A stretch of DNA of 64,000 nt from Trichococcus alkaliphilus (lineage in GTDB: Bacteria; Bacillota; Bacilli; Lactobacillales; Aerococcaceae), in contig NZ_PXZT01000007.1 in the NCBI RefSeq assembly GCF_003008695.1, forward strand, positions 1-64,000. Direction: 5' to 3'. Shown piece by piece: positions 8,955 through 17,567 of this stretch. The position numbers and the translations under genes are program-made. The notes under the pieces were generated by a model. The model was not told where the DNA came from and did not search any database. It saw only the letters and a list, made by a program, of their open reading frames with translations. The stretch's first letter is position 1, and each line of letters starts with the position of its first letter.

Positions 8955-9066
8955 CTTATCTCTCAGATTGCTCTGCAGGATTTAGCACCGTGCCCTTGCG
9001 CTCGCGCAGGGGTCGGTTGCTGAGATGTCATCGGGCCAGTCCCTCGATCTCTCGTGATAAAGAAGT
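8955..9066 (-). ncRNA. SAM-I (S-box) riboswitch
   Basis: Read on the minus strand, the leader has the SAM-I core in order. P1 is CTTCTTTATC at 9057-9066, pairing with GATAAGAAG near 8952-8960. Next come the CGAGAGA internal segment, GAGGGACTGGCCCGATGA, the CAGCAACC segment, the AAGGGCACGGTGCTAAATCC block, and closing of P1. A terminator with T run follows, and its stem competes with P1 pairing. This is the classic OFF switch: SAM binding favours termination. The controlled genes are the small coiled-coil protein and DUF488, not a usual methionine gene. Confidence 0.95.
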
Positions 9067-9085
9067 TATTTAGTTTTCATGGATA

Positions 9086-9114
9086 TTATGGCATACTGTT
9101 TCGCAGAATTCAAC
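9086..9114 (-). promoter_or_regulatory. Promoter of the SAM-riboswitch transcript
   Basis: On the minus strand TTGAAT (9114-9109) and CATAAT (9091-9086) are separated by exactly 17 bases. They sit just upstream of the first base of riboswitch helix P1. Confidence 0.7.
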
Positions 9115-9296
9115 TTAGCTAATTTAATTGAATTCATCTATTTTTGTCATCTACATCTGTTCTACATACTTCCTTAGTATACTGAAGAAGGATCAAGCGA
9201 TCCCACGTTGTTGATCATTCCTTTTGTCCGATCAACAACACGGAAACAGTCTCATAAACTATAGCCAGTTTATAAATAGGAAGGAAGAACTTACCC

Positions 9297-9533
9297 ATGA
9301 AGAAAAAATATTTGATGATTGGCCTGATTTCTTTTACTGCATTGACCACCTTCGCTGTCGCAACTCCCGTAGAAGCAGCAATGATGGATACTACGACATT
9401 TGAAAATCACGGTCAGTATGTACGTAGCCATGCCACTCATCTTCGTCATCACGCGGCAGACGACCATCAGATGAACGGCGTAAGTATGCACGCCAGAGAC
9501 AAAGATGAAAATCTTAGTTGTCCCGCTGAATAA
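9297..9533 (+). CDS. Secreted His/Met-rich small protein
   Basis: A 78-residue precursor with a clear signal peptide (MKKK, hydrophobic core, then VEAA near residue 28), leaving about 50 mature residues. The mature part is unusually rich in His (about 8), Met and Asp, for example HATHLRHHAADDHQ, and has one Cys near its end. The start follows AGGAAGGAAG. Composition suggests metal binding or a processed peptide; neither is proven. A 5-prime untranslated hairpin (ttgttgatc/gatcaacaa, 9207-9238) precedes it and a strong terminator follows. I know no named family. Confidence 0.7.
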   Translation: MKKKYLMIGLISFTALTTFAVATPVEAAMMDTTTFENHGQYVRSHATHLRHHAADDHQMNGVSMHARDKDENLSCPAE

Positions 9534-9617
9534 ATGACTCCATGCTATACTAAATGATTTCGTTCATCAGGCAACGAATCTTGGTTGATGAATATTTTTG
9601 AACGATATATTGATGCT

Positions 9618-9663
9618 AAAGATCCCCACAAGTCAGAATTTTTCTGACTTGTGGGGATCTTTT
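9618..9663. terminator. Strong bidirectional terminator
   Basis: A long, near-perfect stem of about 20 bp (gatccccacaagtcagaa and its complement) around a T loop. It lies between the convergent secreted-protein gene and the DUF47 gene and can serve both strands. Confidence 0.9.
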
Positions 9664-9680
9664 GTTTTACAGCTGCCAGG

Positions 9681-10313
9681 CTAGGAGTATTTCAACGCAA
9701 TCTCTTCCACAAATTTGGTAACGTCCTTGAAGGCATCACAGCAATCTTCCAGCGATTTATAAATTTTGCTCAGGATGACGATGCTGACCGCATCTGCATT
9801 GCTCCGATAGAGATTGCGCATCGTTTGGATATACAGCAGATCGCCTTCCTTCTCACAGGCGTTGATCCGGTCAATGACTACGTGTATTTCTTTTTGCGAT
9901 TTCTTGTAGGTTTTCAATAGCCTCACCGCCTCGAGCAGTTGCTTGGCTGACTTTTCGACCAGATCCAGGAATTGGTTGATTTCCGGAGTGATGTCCTGCG
10001 GTTGATAGATTTCAATGTGGATCATGACATCCTCAATCATGTCGATGGCATGATCCAGACTGGTGACCAACGCAATCACATCCTGCCTATCGAAAGGCGG
10101 CAACAGATCGTTATACATATAGCGCATAAGTCTGTATTTCGCGAGGTCGGCATTGTGTTCGATCTCATGCATCTCGTCCAGTTTTTGGCTGAGATCAGCA
10201 ACCGGATACTCTGTCAGCACCTGCTTCAGGAATTCCGCCGATTGGACGCCCCATTCGGCAAGCTTGATGAACTCATCGAAATAATCCAACTTTTCCGTCT
10301 TCTTTTTGAACAT
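9681..10313 (-). CDS. DUF47 (PhoU-like) phosphate transport accessory protein
   Basis: A 210-residue helical protein of the DUF47/PhoU-like family, typically encoded beside PiT transporters and thought to regulate phosphate uptake or contact the transporter. Two conserved acidic helix motifs are visible: EIEHNADLAKYRL (about 50-62) and CEKEGDLLYIQTMRNLY (about 153-169). These match the E-x3-D type metal-binding pattern of PhoU proteins. It starts 12 bp after the PiT stop, so both come from one transcript. The product is cytoplasmic. Confidence 0.9.
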   Translation of the reverse strand: MFKKKTEKLDYFDEFIKLAEWGVQSAEFLKQVLTEYPVADLSQKLDEMHEIEHNADLAKYRLMRYMYNDLLPPFDRQDVIALVTSLDHAIDMIEDVMIHIEIYQPQDITPEINQFLDLVEKSAKQLLEAVRLLKTYKKSQKEIHVVIDRINACEKEGDLLYIQTMRNLYRSNADAVSIVILSKIYKSLEDCCDAFKDVTKFVEEIALKYS

Positions 10314-10325
10314 AGTCGGCTCCCC

Positions 10326-11375
10326 CTAAAATATCCGAATGAACAGCTTTGCCATCAAATACCCGACAAGGCCGCAGCCTGGAAATGTCAACACCCACGT
10401 GAAAACCATTTCCTTGACCGTCAACCAGTTTACGCTCGACAAATGCCTGCCCGCGCCCACTCCCATGATGGCCGTTGTCTTCGTGTGGGTCGTGCTCACT
10501 GGCAGACCCAAGATGGAGGCCGTCAAGAGACTCAATGCCCCGGCAAAATCAGCGCTGAAGCCTTGATAGGTCTCCAGCTTCACCATATTGACCCCTACCG
10601 TCTTAATGATTTTCCCGCCGCCGATCGCTGTTCCCAAGGCCATGACCGTGGAACACAACAGCATCAACCAGATAGGAATCACGAAATCAGTGACAGCGTT
10701 TCCTTGCGACAAAGCGATGCCCAGCAAAAAAATCCCGATGAACTTTTGGCCGTCCTGGGCTCCATGCATGAAGGCCATCGCAGCCGCACCGGCTATTTGG
10801 CTGTTGCGGAAGAAAGTTGTCGTGCTTTGCCGTTCAATATCTTTGAACAGAGTGCCGACGAGTTTCACAACAAGGAACCCCAAAAATAAACCCAAAACGG
10901 TGGAAAGAACCAATCCATACAATACCTTGATCCATTCCGCCCCATTGATTCCACTGATGCCGCCCTGTAACGCGATCGCAGCCCCCGACACCCCCGCGAT
11001 CAAGGCATGGCTTTCGCTTGTCGGGATGCCATAATACCAGGCCGCAGTGGCCCATACCACAATCGCAAAGAGTGCCGCACACAGCGCCACGATCGCATCT
11101 TCCGTATTTCCGCCAAAATCAACCATCTTCGCCATCGTCTGGGCAACTTTCGCATTGACTGCGGTCATCGCAAAGACACCTAAAAAATTGAACACCGCAG
11201 CCATCAGGATGGCATTCCGCGGAGTCATGCTTCTCGTTGAGACGCAGGTAGCGATGGCGTTTGGTGCATCTGTCCACCCATTCACCAAAACGACGCCCAG
11301 AGTCAAGGCCACCGTCACCGCAATAGCCGGGCTCGACAGCAGCAACTGAATGAATTCACCGAATGAAATCGCCAT
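10326..11375 (-). CDS. PiT-family inorganic phosphate transporter
   Basis: A 349-residue membrane protein with 10 or so helices. It carries the duplicated PiT signature: NGWTDAPNAIATCVSTR in the N-terminal half, and TASILGLPVSTTHTKTTAIMG with AFMHGAQDGQ in the C-terminal half. These transporters import metal-phosphate or phosphate with H+ or Na+. GWTDAPNA replaces the commoner GANDVANA form, as in the subgroup of Firmicutes that pairs PiT with DUF47. It lies 42 bp after adenine deaminase on the same strand and 12 bp before DUF47. Confidence 0.9.
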   Translation of the reverse strand: MAISFGEFIQLLLSSPAIAVTVALTLGVVLVNGWTDAPNAIATCVSTRSMTPRNAILMAAVFNFLGVFAMTAVNAKVAQTMAKMVDFGGNTEDAIVALCAALFAIVVWATAAWYYGIPTSESHALIAGVSGAAIALQGGISGINGAEWIKVLYGLVLSTVLGLFLGFLVVKLVGTLFKDIERQSTTTFFRNSQIAGAAAMAFMHGAQDGQKFIGIFLLGIALSQGNAVTDFVIPIWLMLLCSTVMALGTAIGGGKIIKTVGVNMVKLETYQGFSADFAGALSLLTASILGLPVSTTHTKTTAIMGVGAGRHLSSVNWLTVKEMVFTWVLTFPGCGLVGYLMAKLFIRIF

Positions 11376-11417
11376 AAAGAATCCCTGCCTTTCCGGATTA
11401 CAGTGAAATGAATGGTT

Positions 11418-13142
11418 TTACATCGGAATCCCGACTTCGATATGTTGGAAGGAATCCACATCAAACAATCCTTTATCCGTCAGTTTTAGCCGAGGGATGA
11501 CCGGTAGGCAAAGAAACGATAGGATCATGAAAATGTTCTGCCCTTCCTCCGCCAGCGTAGCCAACTGTTCGTGCAGCCTATGCAATTCCTCGATCACTTC
11601 TTCATACGGTTTTTCCGACATGATGCCGCCGACCCGCAACGGTACCGACGCCAGCACTTTGCCGCCATCCACGATGACGAGTCCGCCTTGCATGCGTTCT
11701 GCTTCCTCGATCGCCAGCAGCATGTCTTCATCGTTGGTTCCGGCAACGACCAGATTATGCGAATCATGGGCTACGGTTGAGGCAATCGCGCCCCGTTTCA
11801 GCCCGAGACCGCTGACGATTCCAGCTCCTATGCTGCCGGTTTGGTGATGGCGCTCGCACACAACCATCTTCACTTGATCATTTTCTGTATCCGGAACAAA
11901 AAAGCCGTCTTCCGTCTGCACATCCGCTGCGATTTTCTCCGTAATGATTCGGCCCGGCACAACGCCGATGACCCACGCCTTTTGCCCATTTTGAAGCGGG
12001 ATCTGCAAATCGCCTTTAGTCACTTTCTTCAAATTAAGGGAGGATCGGACAGCCTCCGGGACAGTTGCGCGGACGCTTCTTAAAGCCCCCAGATCCAGCA
12101 AGCGTCCGTCTTTGATGATTGTTTCAGGGCGTAGGGTCTCCAGGCTGTCCGTGATCAGGATATCCGCAAGATAACCGGGTGCGATGGCGCCTTTGTCATC
12201 GATGCCGTGGCACACCGCATTATTGAGCGTAGCCATTTGGATGGCGATCAGCGGGTCCAATCCTTGTTGGATGGCCAACTGAGCGGCATAATTGACGGTT
12301 CCTTCTTCGGCCAGTTCGTCCAGATGCTTATCATCCGTACAGAATGAAAAACGGCGGCTGTTTCTTTCATTGATGGCCGGCAACAGCGCCAACAGATCTT
12401 TTGCAGCCGATCCTTCGCGCACCAACACATGGATGCCCCGGCGTACACGTGCGATTGCTTCTTCTGCCGTCACCGCTTCATGATCGTTGCGGATTCCTGC
12501 CGTGCTGTACACATTCAAAGCGGCATCCGGCAAACCGGCCGCATGGCCATCGACCATCATTCCCGCGTCTATCGTCATGCGGATTTTTTCAAGCATATCC
12601 GGATTTGCATTCAAAACGGATGGATAATCCATCACTTCGGCCAAGCCGATGACGGTCGGATGGGTCAAATAAGGCCGGAGATCATCCGCTGTCAGCGTCG
12701 CGCCGTTCTGCTCGAAAGGCGTTGCCGGCACACACGAAGGCAACTTCATCAAGATATCCATGTCGGCATTGGCGGCGTCCTCCAGCATGAAGTCGATCCC
12801 GATTGTTCCTGCGACATTCGCGATTTCGTGCGGATCGGTCACAACGGTCGTCACGCCGTGCTTGATGAGCGCACGCGAAAATTCCGAAGGCGTCACCATC
12901 GTCGATTCGATGTGGATATGCCCATCGATAAAGCCCGGCATGACATACTTGCCTGAAGCATCCACCACTTGCTTTCCGTTTGGATAGGTTCCGATTCCGA
13001 CGATGCAACCGTCCTTGATCGCAACGTCCGCCTCAAAGGTATCCAGCGAAAACACATCCACTACTGTTCCGTTTTGGATGATAAGGTCCGCTTCCTCCAG
13101 TTGCTGTGCAGCCTGGATCAATCTTTTCAATGCATCTGTCAT
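11418..13142 (-). CDS. ade: Adenine deaminase
   Basis: A 574-residue amidohydrolase-superfamily enzyme that converts adenine to hypoxanthine plus ammonia in purine salvage. Visible signatures are GHIHIESTMVTPSEF (about residues 74-88, metal ligands), VTDPHEIANVAG (about 101-112), the long C-terminal domain with ASTVAHDSHNLVVAGTND, and GGIMSEKPYEEV near the end. The length fits Ade of Bacillus. The start at 13142 follows AGGGGGAA. A small 7-bp hairpin lies in the leader beside the ribosome site (13165-13187). No purine riboswitch is seen. The PiT gene follows 42 bp downstream. Confidence 0.95.
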   Translation of the reverse strand: MTDALKRLIQAAQQLEEADLIIQNGTVVDVFSLDTFEADVAIKDGCIVGIGTYPNGKQVVDASGKYVMPGFIDGHIHIESTMVTPSEFSRALIKHGVTTVVTDPHEIANVAGTIGIDFMLEDAANADMDILMKLPSCVPATPFEQNGATLTADDLRPYLTHPTVIGLAEVMDYPSVLNANPDMLEKIRMTIDAGMMVDGHAAGLPDAALNVYSTAGIRNDHEAVTAEEAIARVRRGIHVLVREGSAAKDLLALLPAINERNSRRFSFCTDDKHLDELAEEGTVNYAAQLAIQQGLDPLIAIQMATLNNAVCHGIDDKGAIAPGYLADILITDSLETLRPETIIKDGRLLDLGALRSVRATVPEAVRSSLNLKKVTKGDLQIPLQNGQKAWVIGVVPGRIITEKIAADVQTEDGFFVPDTENDQVKMVVCERHHQTGSIGAGIVSGLGLKRGAIASTVAHDSHNLVVAGTNDEDMLLAIEEAERMQGGLVIVDGGKVLASVPLRVGGIMSEKPYEEVIEELHRLHEQLATLAEEGQNIFMILSFLCLPVIPRLKLTDKGLFDVDSFQHIEVGIPM

Positions 13143-13201
13143 ACAAATTCCCCCTGGTTCTATTCGCTCTCTTAGTCAGCGAATCTCTCGTTGTTTCCTA
13201 T

Positions 13202-13231
13202 ATTATACACGATTCGCGTGTGGACCGATAA
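13202..13231 (-). promoter_or_regulatory. Probable ade promoter
   Basis: On the minus strand a perfect TATAAT (13207-13202) stands 18 bp after a weak TTATCG, about 60 bp before the ade start codon. Confidence 0.45.
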
Positions 13232-13315
13232 GCTTCTTAATCGTCGTGCAATGTACATCATTCATAAATTCCAGGTGATCGCTTTTTCCTATCAACCTTG
13301 TTCGATTATAACTGT

Positions 13316-13440
13316 TTGCTTCTTACATGCACTGGTGATAAGATTTCCTCATGCCTCGGAACGACAAAAAGTAAGAAAATGTCGATTTGAGGGCCAGCAC
13401 CACAAGCGATAACTGCGTGGGGGAGTTTTTCAGGTCTAAT
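13316..13440 (+). promoter_or_regulatory. Promoter and structured leader of the amino acid ABC importer
   Basis: TTGCTT (13316-13321) and TAAGAT (13339-13344) are 17 bp apart. The transcript would begin near 13351. It then has a 12-bp stem with one mismatch, ctcggaacgaca (13355-13366) with tgtcgatttgag (13380-13391), followed by a GC-rich block and gggggagttttt. I find no match to SAM-I, T-box or lysine-riboswitch core sequences. It may be an unrecognised attenuator. Confidence 0.4.
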
Positions 13441-13486
13441 GACCAGCAGCGTTTCAAATAAAAAAACAAAAACAGGAGTGAATATA

Positions 13487-14332
13487 ATGAGGAAACTATT
13501 ATCAAAAATCTTATTCGTGGGTACAGCAGGCTTGGCTTTGGCGGCATGCGGCGCAACAACAACTGACTCAAGTTCGGACAGTGCATCTACAGCATCCAGC
13601 ACAGCCACAACAGGAAACGTCTTAAAAACGATCGAAGAAAACAAACAATTGCGCATCGGGGTGGAAGGCACTTACCCTCCATTCAGCTACCATGACACAG
13701 AAACAGGCGACTTGGTCGGTTTCGAAGTGGAAATCGCAGAAGTCATCGCAGAAGATTTGGGCGTGGAAGCTGTCTTCGTCGAAACAAAATGGGATTCCCT
13801 GATTGCTGGATTGGATGTCAATAAATACGATATCGTCATCAACAACGTTGGCGTCACTGAAGAACGCCAAGCGGTTTATGACTTCACCGATGCTTATTTC
13901 GAGTCCTATGGCCAATTAGCTGTCAGCGCAGACTCTGATATCCAAACTTTGGAAGACTACAGCGGCAAAAAATCAGCCCAATCCACTACAAGCAATTACG
14001 CACAGAACGCCCGCGACCTTGGCGCTGAAATCGTTCCTGTCGACGGATTCAATCAAGCGGTTGAATTGATCACTTCAGGCCGCGCGGACGGAACAATCAA
14101 TGACTACATCACTTTCTTGACTTACTTTGAAGAATATCCAGATTCCACGTTAAAACTGATTGACGAAAAACTGCCTACAAATGATGAAGTCGGAATCATC
14201 CTGCAAAAAGAAAACACAGACCTGCAGGACAAACTGAACGAAATCATCGCAGCTCGTACGGAAGACGGCACTTTCAAAGCAATCTTCGAAAAATATCTAG
14301 GTGAAGACATCAGTGTCGGAGCCAACGAATAA
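13487..14332 (+). CDS. Polar amino acid ABC transporter, substrate-binding lipoprotein
   Basis: A 281-residue lipoprotein of the SBP family 3 (HisJ/GlnH/TcyA type). The ATG at 13487 follows CAGGAG; an earlier in-frame start lacks one. Lipobox LALAACG lies near residue 20. The mature protein opens with LRIGVEGTYPPFSYHD and GDLVGFEVEIAEVIAEDLG, the standard entry motif of these binding proteins. It delivers an amino acid, plausibly cystine or another polar one, to the permease and ATPase encoded just downstream. A strong hairpin separates it from them, which would allow more binding protein than permease. Confidence 0.85.
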   Translation: MRKLLSKILFVGTAGLALAACGATTTDSSSDSASTASSTATTGNVLKTIEENKQLRIGVEGTYPPFSYHDTETGDLVGFEVEIAEVIAEDLGVEAVFVETKWDSLIAGLDVNKYDIVINNVGVTEERQAVYDFTDAYFESYGQLAVSADSDIQTLEDYSGKKSAQSTTSNYAQNARDLGAEIVPVDGFNQAVELITSGRADGTINDYITFLTYFEEYPDSTLKLIDEKLPTNDEVGIILQKENTDLQDKLNEIIAARTEDGTFKAIFEKYLGEDISVGANE

Positions 14333-14370
14333 CAAAAACTGAACGGGCTCGTTCAGATTCACATTCAGAA

Positions 14371-14412
14371 AATCGTACCGAGTGCGCCCCTTAGAGCGCA
14401 CTCGGTACGATT
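14371..14412 (+). terminator. Hairpin between binding protein and permease genes
   Basis: A 17-bp stem (aatcgtaccgagtgcgc with gcgcactcggtacgatt) with a short loop and a short T tail. It probably attenuates readthrough and/or protects the upstream message. Confidence 0.85.
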
Positions 14413-14564
14413 TGTCTGATTTATGGATGGTTAACCCTTAAAGCTAGCCATCATTGTTGGATGCATGGTACAATTTGGTATCTCGTGAACCACTTGCGGT
14501 GATGCTCTTTTGGACGTTGAATAGTTTTTTTATTTTTAATATAAAAAGGAACGGTGAGTAAATT

Positions 14565-15233
14565 TTGCAACATACATTATCCATAATCGAAAACGCCCTA
14601 TGGCCAATTCTGGAAGCAGGATTTACCGTCACCATCCCCTTGGCGCTGATTTCCTTTGCCTTGTCACTTGTCCTGGCTGTCCTTACTGCAGTCATGCGGA
14701 TTTCGAAAAGCAAAATATTAAAAGGGCTGGCTTGGTTCTATGTTTGGGTATTCCGCGGCACCCCGCTTTTGATCCAATTGTTCATCGTCTTCTTCGGTTT
14801 GCCGAAGCTGAACATCACCTTGGATGCGTGGACCGCTGCTATCCTGACTTTTGCCTTGAACAGCGGCGCCTATTCGGCCGAATCCATCCGTGGCGCGATT
14901 CTGTCCATCCCGAGAGGGCAATGGGAAGCGGCCGATTCCCTGGGCATGACTCACGGACAGGTACTGAAAAGGATCATCTTCCCGCAGACCATCCGGATCG
15001 CCTTGCCGGCTGTCATGAATGACTTCATCTCTTTGGTGAAATCGACCTCGCTGGCCTCCAGCATCACGATCATCGAAATGACGATGGTCGGGCAGCAGTT
15101 TGCTTCCGTTACCTATGAACCGCTGATTCTGTATATGGAAGTGGCTGTGATCTACCTCCTTATCAGTACAGTATTGACTTGGATCCAGGGCAAATTGGAA
15201 ATCAGAACTTCCAAATATCTGAAAAAGGCGTGA
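14565..15233 (+). CDS. Polar amino acid ABC transporter permease
   Basis: A 222-residue inner-membrane permease of the HisMQ/GlnP type with about five helices. It starts with TTG at 14565, after AAGGA and GGTGAG. FRGTPLLIQLFIVFFGLP near residues 63-79 and the EAA-loop GQWEAADSLGMTHGQVLKRII (about 123-143, which contacts the ATPase) are diagnostic. A single permease gene is present, so it probably works as a homodimer. The gene stops four bases before the ATPase start. Its start is about 150 bp from the upstream hairpin, leaving room for a second weak promoter that I cannot confirm. Confidence 0.88.
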   Translation: MQHTLSIIENALWPILEAGFTVTIPLALISFALSLVLAVLTAVMRISKSKILKGLAWFYVWVFRGTPLLIQLFIVFFGLPKLNITLDAWTAAILTFALNSGAYSAESIRGAILSIPRGQWEAADSLGMTHGQVLKRIIFPQTIRIALPAVMNDFISLVKSTSLASSITIIEMTMVGQQFASVTYEPLILYMEVAVIYLLISTVLTWIQGKLEIRTSKYLKKA

Positions 15234-15237
15234 CGAC

Positions 15238-15975
15238 ATGATCGAAATCAAAAATATCCAAAAATCCTACGGTGACTTTCATGCCCTTAAGGACATCTCG
15301 TTGACGTTCAGAACCGGTGAAACGACTGTCATTGTCGGCCCATCCGGTTCGGGCAAGTCCACCCTGCTCCGCACCTTGAACCTTTTGGAAGTGCCCGAGA
15401 GCGGCATCCTGAAGAATGGCAATCTCGAGGTCGATTTCAGCTCCAAAATATCGAAAGAAACGATGATGGCCATCCGCAAAGAAACGGCGATGGTGTTCCA
15501 GAGCTTCAACCTCTTCCCGCATCTGTCAGTATTGGAAAATGTCATCGAAGGCCCTCTCACGGTCCTGAAGCTTTCTAAAACGGAAGCGACGGCCAGAGCC
15601 AAGAACCTGCTGACCAAAGTCGGCTTGGCCGACAAACTAGACCATTACCCGGATCAACTTTCTGGTGGCCAGCAGCAACGCGTAGCAATCGCGCGCGCCT
15701 TGGCCATGGAGCCGGATTTCGTCCTGTTCGATGAACCGACTTCTGCCCTCGATCCCGAATTGGAAGCAGAAGTGCTGCGCGTGCTGAAGGAACTCGCTTC
15801 CGAGAAGCTGTCCATGATTATCGTGACGCATAACCTTGATTTCGCGAGGGAAGCAGCAGACCGCATGCTCTTCCTAGAAGACGGTAAAGTCGGCTTCGAC
15901 GGACCAACGAAGGACTTCTTCGAAAGCACAACCGACCCAAGAATCGCCCGCTTCATCAATAGCATAACGATATGA
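15238..15975 (+). CDS. Polar amino acid ABC transporter ATPase
   Basis: A 245-residue ABC ATPase. Walker A is GPSGSGKST (about 35-43), the Q loop is FQSFNLFPH, the signature is LSGGQQQRVAIARAL (about 140-154), and Walker B plus D loop are FVLFDEPTSALDPE. The H loop is IVTHNLDFARE. It matches GlnQ/TcyC-type subunits that power import of polar amino acids. It is the third gene of the cluster and is followed at once by a terminator shared with the convergent Nmad1 gene. Confidence 0.92.
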   Translation: MIEIKNIQKSYGDFHALKDISLTFRTGETTVIVGPSGSGKSTLLRTLNLLEVPESGILKNGNLEVDFSSKISKETMMAIRKETAMVFQSFNLFPHLSVLENVIEGPLTVLKLSKTEATARAKNLLTKVGLADKLDHYPDQLSGGQQQRVAIARALAMEPDFVLFDEPTSALDPELEAEVLRVLKELASEKLSMIIVTHNLDFAREAADRMLFLEDGKVGFDGPTKDFFESTTDPRIARFINSITI

Positions 15976-15976
15976 G

Positions 15977-16033
15977 AAAGAAGAAAGACTGGCCAAAAGC
16001 ATCTTGGATGCCTGGTCAGTCTTTCTTCTTTTG
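15977..16033. terminator. Bidirectional terminator with inner hairpin
   Basis: An 18-bp outer stem (aaagaagaaagactggcc with ggtcagtctttcttcttt) encloses a smaller gcatc/gatgc stem. It lies between the convergent ATPase and Nmad1 genes. Confidence 0.85.
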
Positions 16034-16083
16034 TTGAGGCAGCAAAAATAACAAAGCAGGAAGTCTGTCACCAAGAGATTCCT

Positions 16084-16362
16084 TTACTCATATTTTGCCT
16101 TGTTCTCGATTTCAATGATCGTCATGATTGCGTAATTCGCCAAATCCATCAGCGTGTCTGTAATACTCTCGTCTTTAACCTCGGCCTCTTGCTTGATCAG
16201 TTGTTTGAAGCGATGCAGTTTATCATCCAATCGGACAGCCGGCATCATCAGTCCATACTCTTGGAAGCTGTCACCAAAACTATCCCCGTAGTCTTTGTTT
16301 TTTGCCGCATACAGCTGATTCAGCCTTTCGCATATTTCCCTGTGCTGCTCGACTTTCGTCAT
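16084..16362 (-). CDS. DUF1599 / nucleotide-modification-associated domain 1 protein
   Basis: A 92-residue helical protein. The start at 16362 follows GGTGGGGAT; the frame opens ten codons earlier without better support. KNKDYGDSFGDSFQEYG (about 19-35) and the downstream DTLMDLANYAIMTIIEIE match the DUF1599/Nmad1 family, which belongs to the MazG-like all-alpha NTP pyrophosphohydrolase fold. Members occur in phages and bacteria and may act on nucleotides. Here the gene follows a CDF metal exporter by 45 bp, a pairing with no clear meaning. Confidence 0.75.
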   Translation of the reverse strand: MTKVEQHREICERLNQLYAAKNKDYGDSFGDSFQEYGLMMPAVRLDDKLHRFKQLIKQEAEVKDESITDTLMDLANYAIMTIIEIENKAKYE

Positions 16363-16407
16363 ATCCCCACCGCTTTCTTTCTGATTCCCCATTGATTCTG
16401 TTTTTGA

Positions 16408-17331
16408 TTATTCTTTATCGAGTACCCTGCCCACATCATCGCAGCAATTATATTCGAACTGGATCGTCAAGTGGGTCACACCGAAGCGCCCTTTCAATAC
16501 CTGTTCCAGCTTCTCATAGACGTCGGACAGTTCACTGACCAAAATATCTTTTTGCAGATTTACGTGGGCTTCGAAAAAGACCGTGTGCTCGTCCAATGCC
16601 CAAATATGGACATGATGGATGTCCTTTATCGCATCCATCTTTTCTAGCTCCTCCGCTATTTCATCGATGTCCACTGTTTCTGGTGTTCCTTGCATCAGGA
16701 TGTTCATCGACTCTTTCAATATTTCATAGCTTTCCTTGAGGATGTATATACCAATCAGCACCGTCAACAAAGGATCGATCCAATAAGCATCTAAGTAATA
16801 AATGACAATGCCGCCGACCATTACCCCGGCTGAGGAAAGGGCATCGCTCAGAAAATGCAGGTATACCGCCCGCATGTTCAAGTCATCTCCTGAGCTCTTA
16901 TGCAGCAAGTATACGGCCACTGCATTGAGGACAATCCCGATGGAGGAGATCACGATGACCAGCAGAGCATTTATTTTCTCAGGCTGAATGAATTTAAAAT
17001 AAGCTTCCCGGAAAAGGAAAAGGGATATGATGATCAGCAAGGTAGCATTGATGACCGCGGCTATGATGGTGGCTCGTCTGTAGCCGAAAGTGTTTTTCTT
17101 ATCGTGTTTTTTTTCTGCCATCTTGACGGCAAACCAACTGATGACGATGGACAATACATCGTTAAGATTGTGGAGTGCATCGGAAAGCAGTGACAAGCTT
17201 CCCGAAAACCAGCCGCCCAAAACTTCGGCAATTGTCAGCAAAAACTTCAAGGCCATGGTTATGAGCAAATTTTTTCCTTTTACGCCATCCAGACCCTCCG
17301 GATGGCTAAGTTCATGGGTATGTTTAGTCAT
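16408..17331 (-). CDS. Cation diffusion facilitator (CzcD-like) metal exporter
   Basis: A 307-residue CDF protein with six transmembrane helices and a C-terminal cytoplasmic metallochaperone-like domain (about 210-290). The zinc-site motifs are SLSLLSDALHNLNDV (helix 2, about 44-58) and HFLSDALSSAG (helix 5, about 158-168). The N-terminus has a short His pair (KHTHELSH). Such exporters expel Zn2+, Co2+ or Cd2+ in exchange for H+ or K+. The extreme C-terminus has a Cys pair (NCCDD), a likely extra metal ligand. No ArsR-type regulator is adjacent. Confidence 0.88.
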   Translation of the reverse strand: MTKHTHELSHPEGLDGVKGKNLLITMALKFLLTIAEVLGGWFSGSLSLLSDALHNLNDVLSIVISWFAVKMAEKKHDKKNTFGYRRATIIAAVINATLLIIISLFLFREAYFKFIQPEKINALLVIVISSIGIVLNAVAVYLLHKSSGDDLNMRAVYLHFLSDALSSAGVMVGGIVIYYLDAYWIDPLLTVLIGIYILKESYEILKESMNILMQGTPETVDIDEIAEELEKMDAIKDIHHVHIWALDEHTVFFEAHVNLQKDILVSELSDVYEKLEQVLKGRFGVTHLTIQFEYNCCDDVGRVLDKE

Positions 17332-17431
17332 CGTTCACCCCTCCTATTGCGCGCAGCAAGCCTTTATCTATGACATAATCATACTCCAAATTTTATGAAA
17401 TGGAAAAATCCACGGGCCGCTTTTCCCAACA

Positions 17432-17477
17432 AAAAAAGAGGCGTTCCTATTTTTGTTAGGAATTCCTCTTCATTTTT
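17432..17477 (-). terminator. Terminator after the four-helix membrane protein gene
   Basis: A stem of about 14 bp with an internal mismatch (aagaggcgttccta with taggaattcctctt). On the minus strand it ends in a seven-base T run. Confidence 0.75.
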
Positions 17478-17567
17478 ACATTATACGCTTTCCTACCTTG
17501 CTGGAATAAAAATTTATGTTCGCAAGGAAACAGCAGCAGCTTATATACTAGATTTACAGAGTAATCG

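Noticed and set aside
13143-13300. Purine riboswitch before adenine deaminase
   Set aside because: The conserved purine-aptamer core is absent; only a short hairpin by the ribosome site is seen.
13306-13671. Minus-strand frames opposite the start of the amino acid binding-protein gene
   Set aside because: They overlap the lipoprotein coding start and its leader on the other strand; shadow frames.
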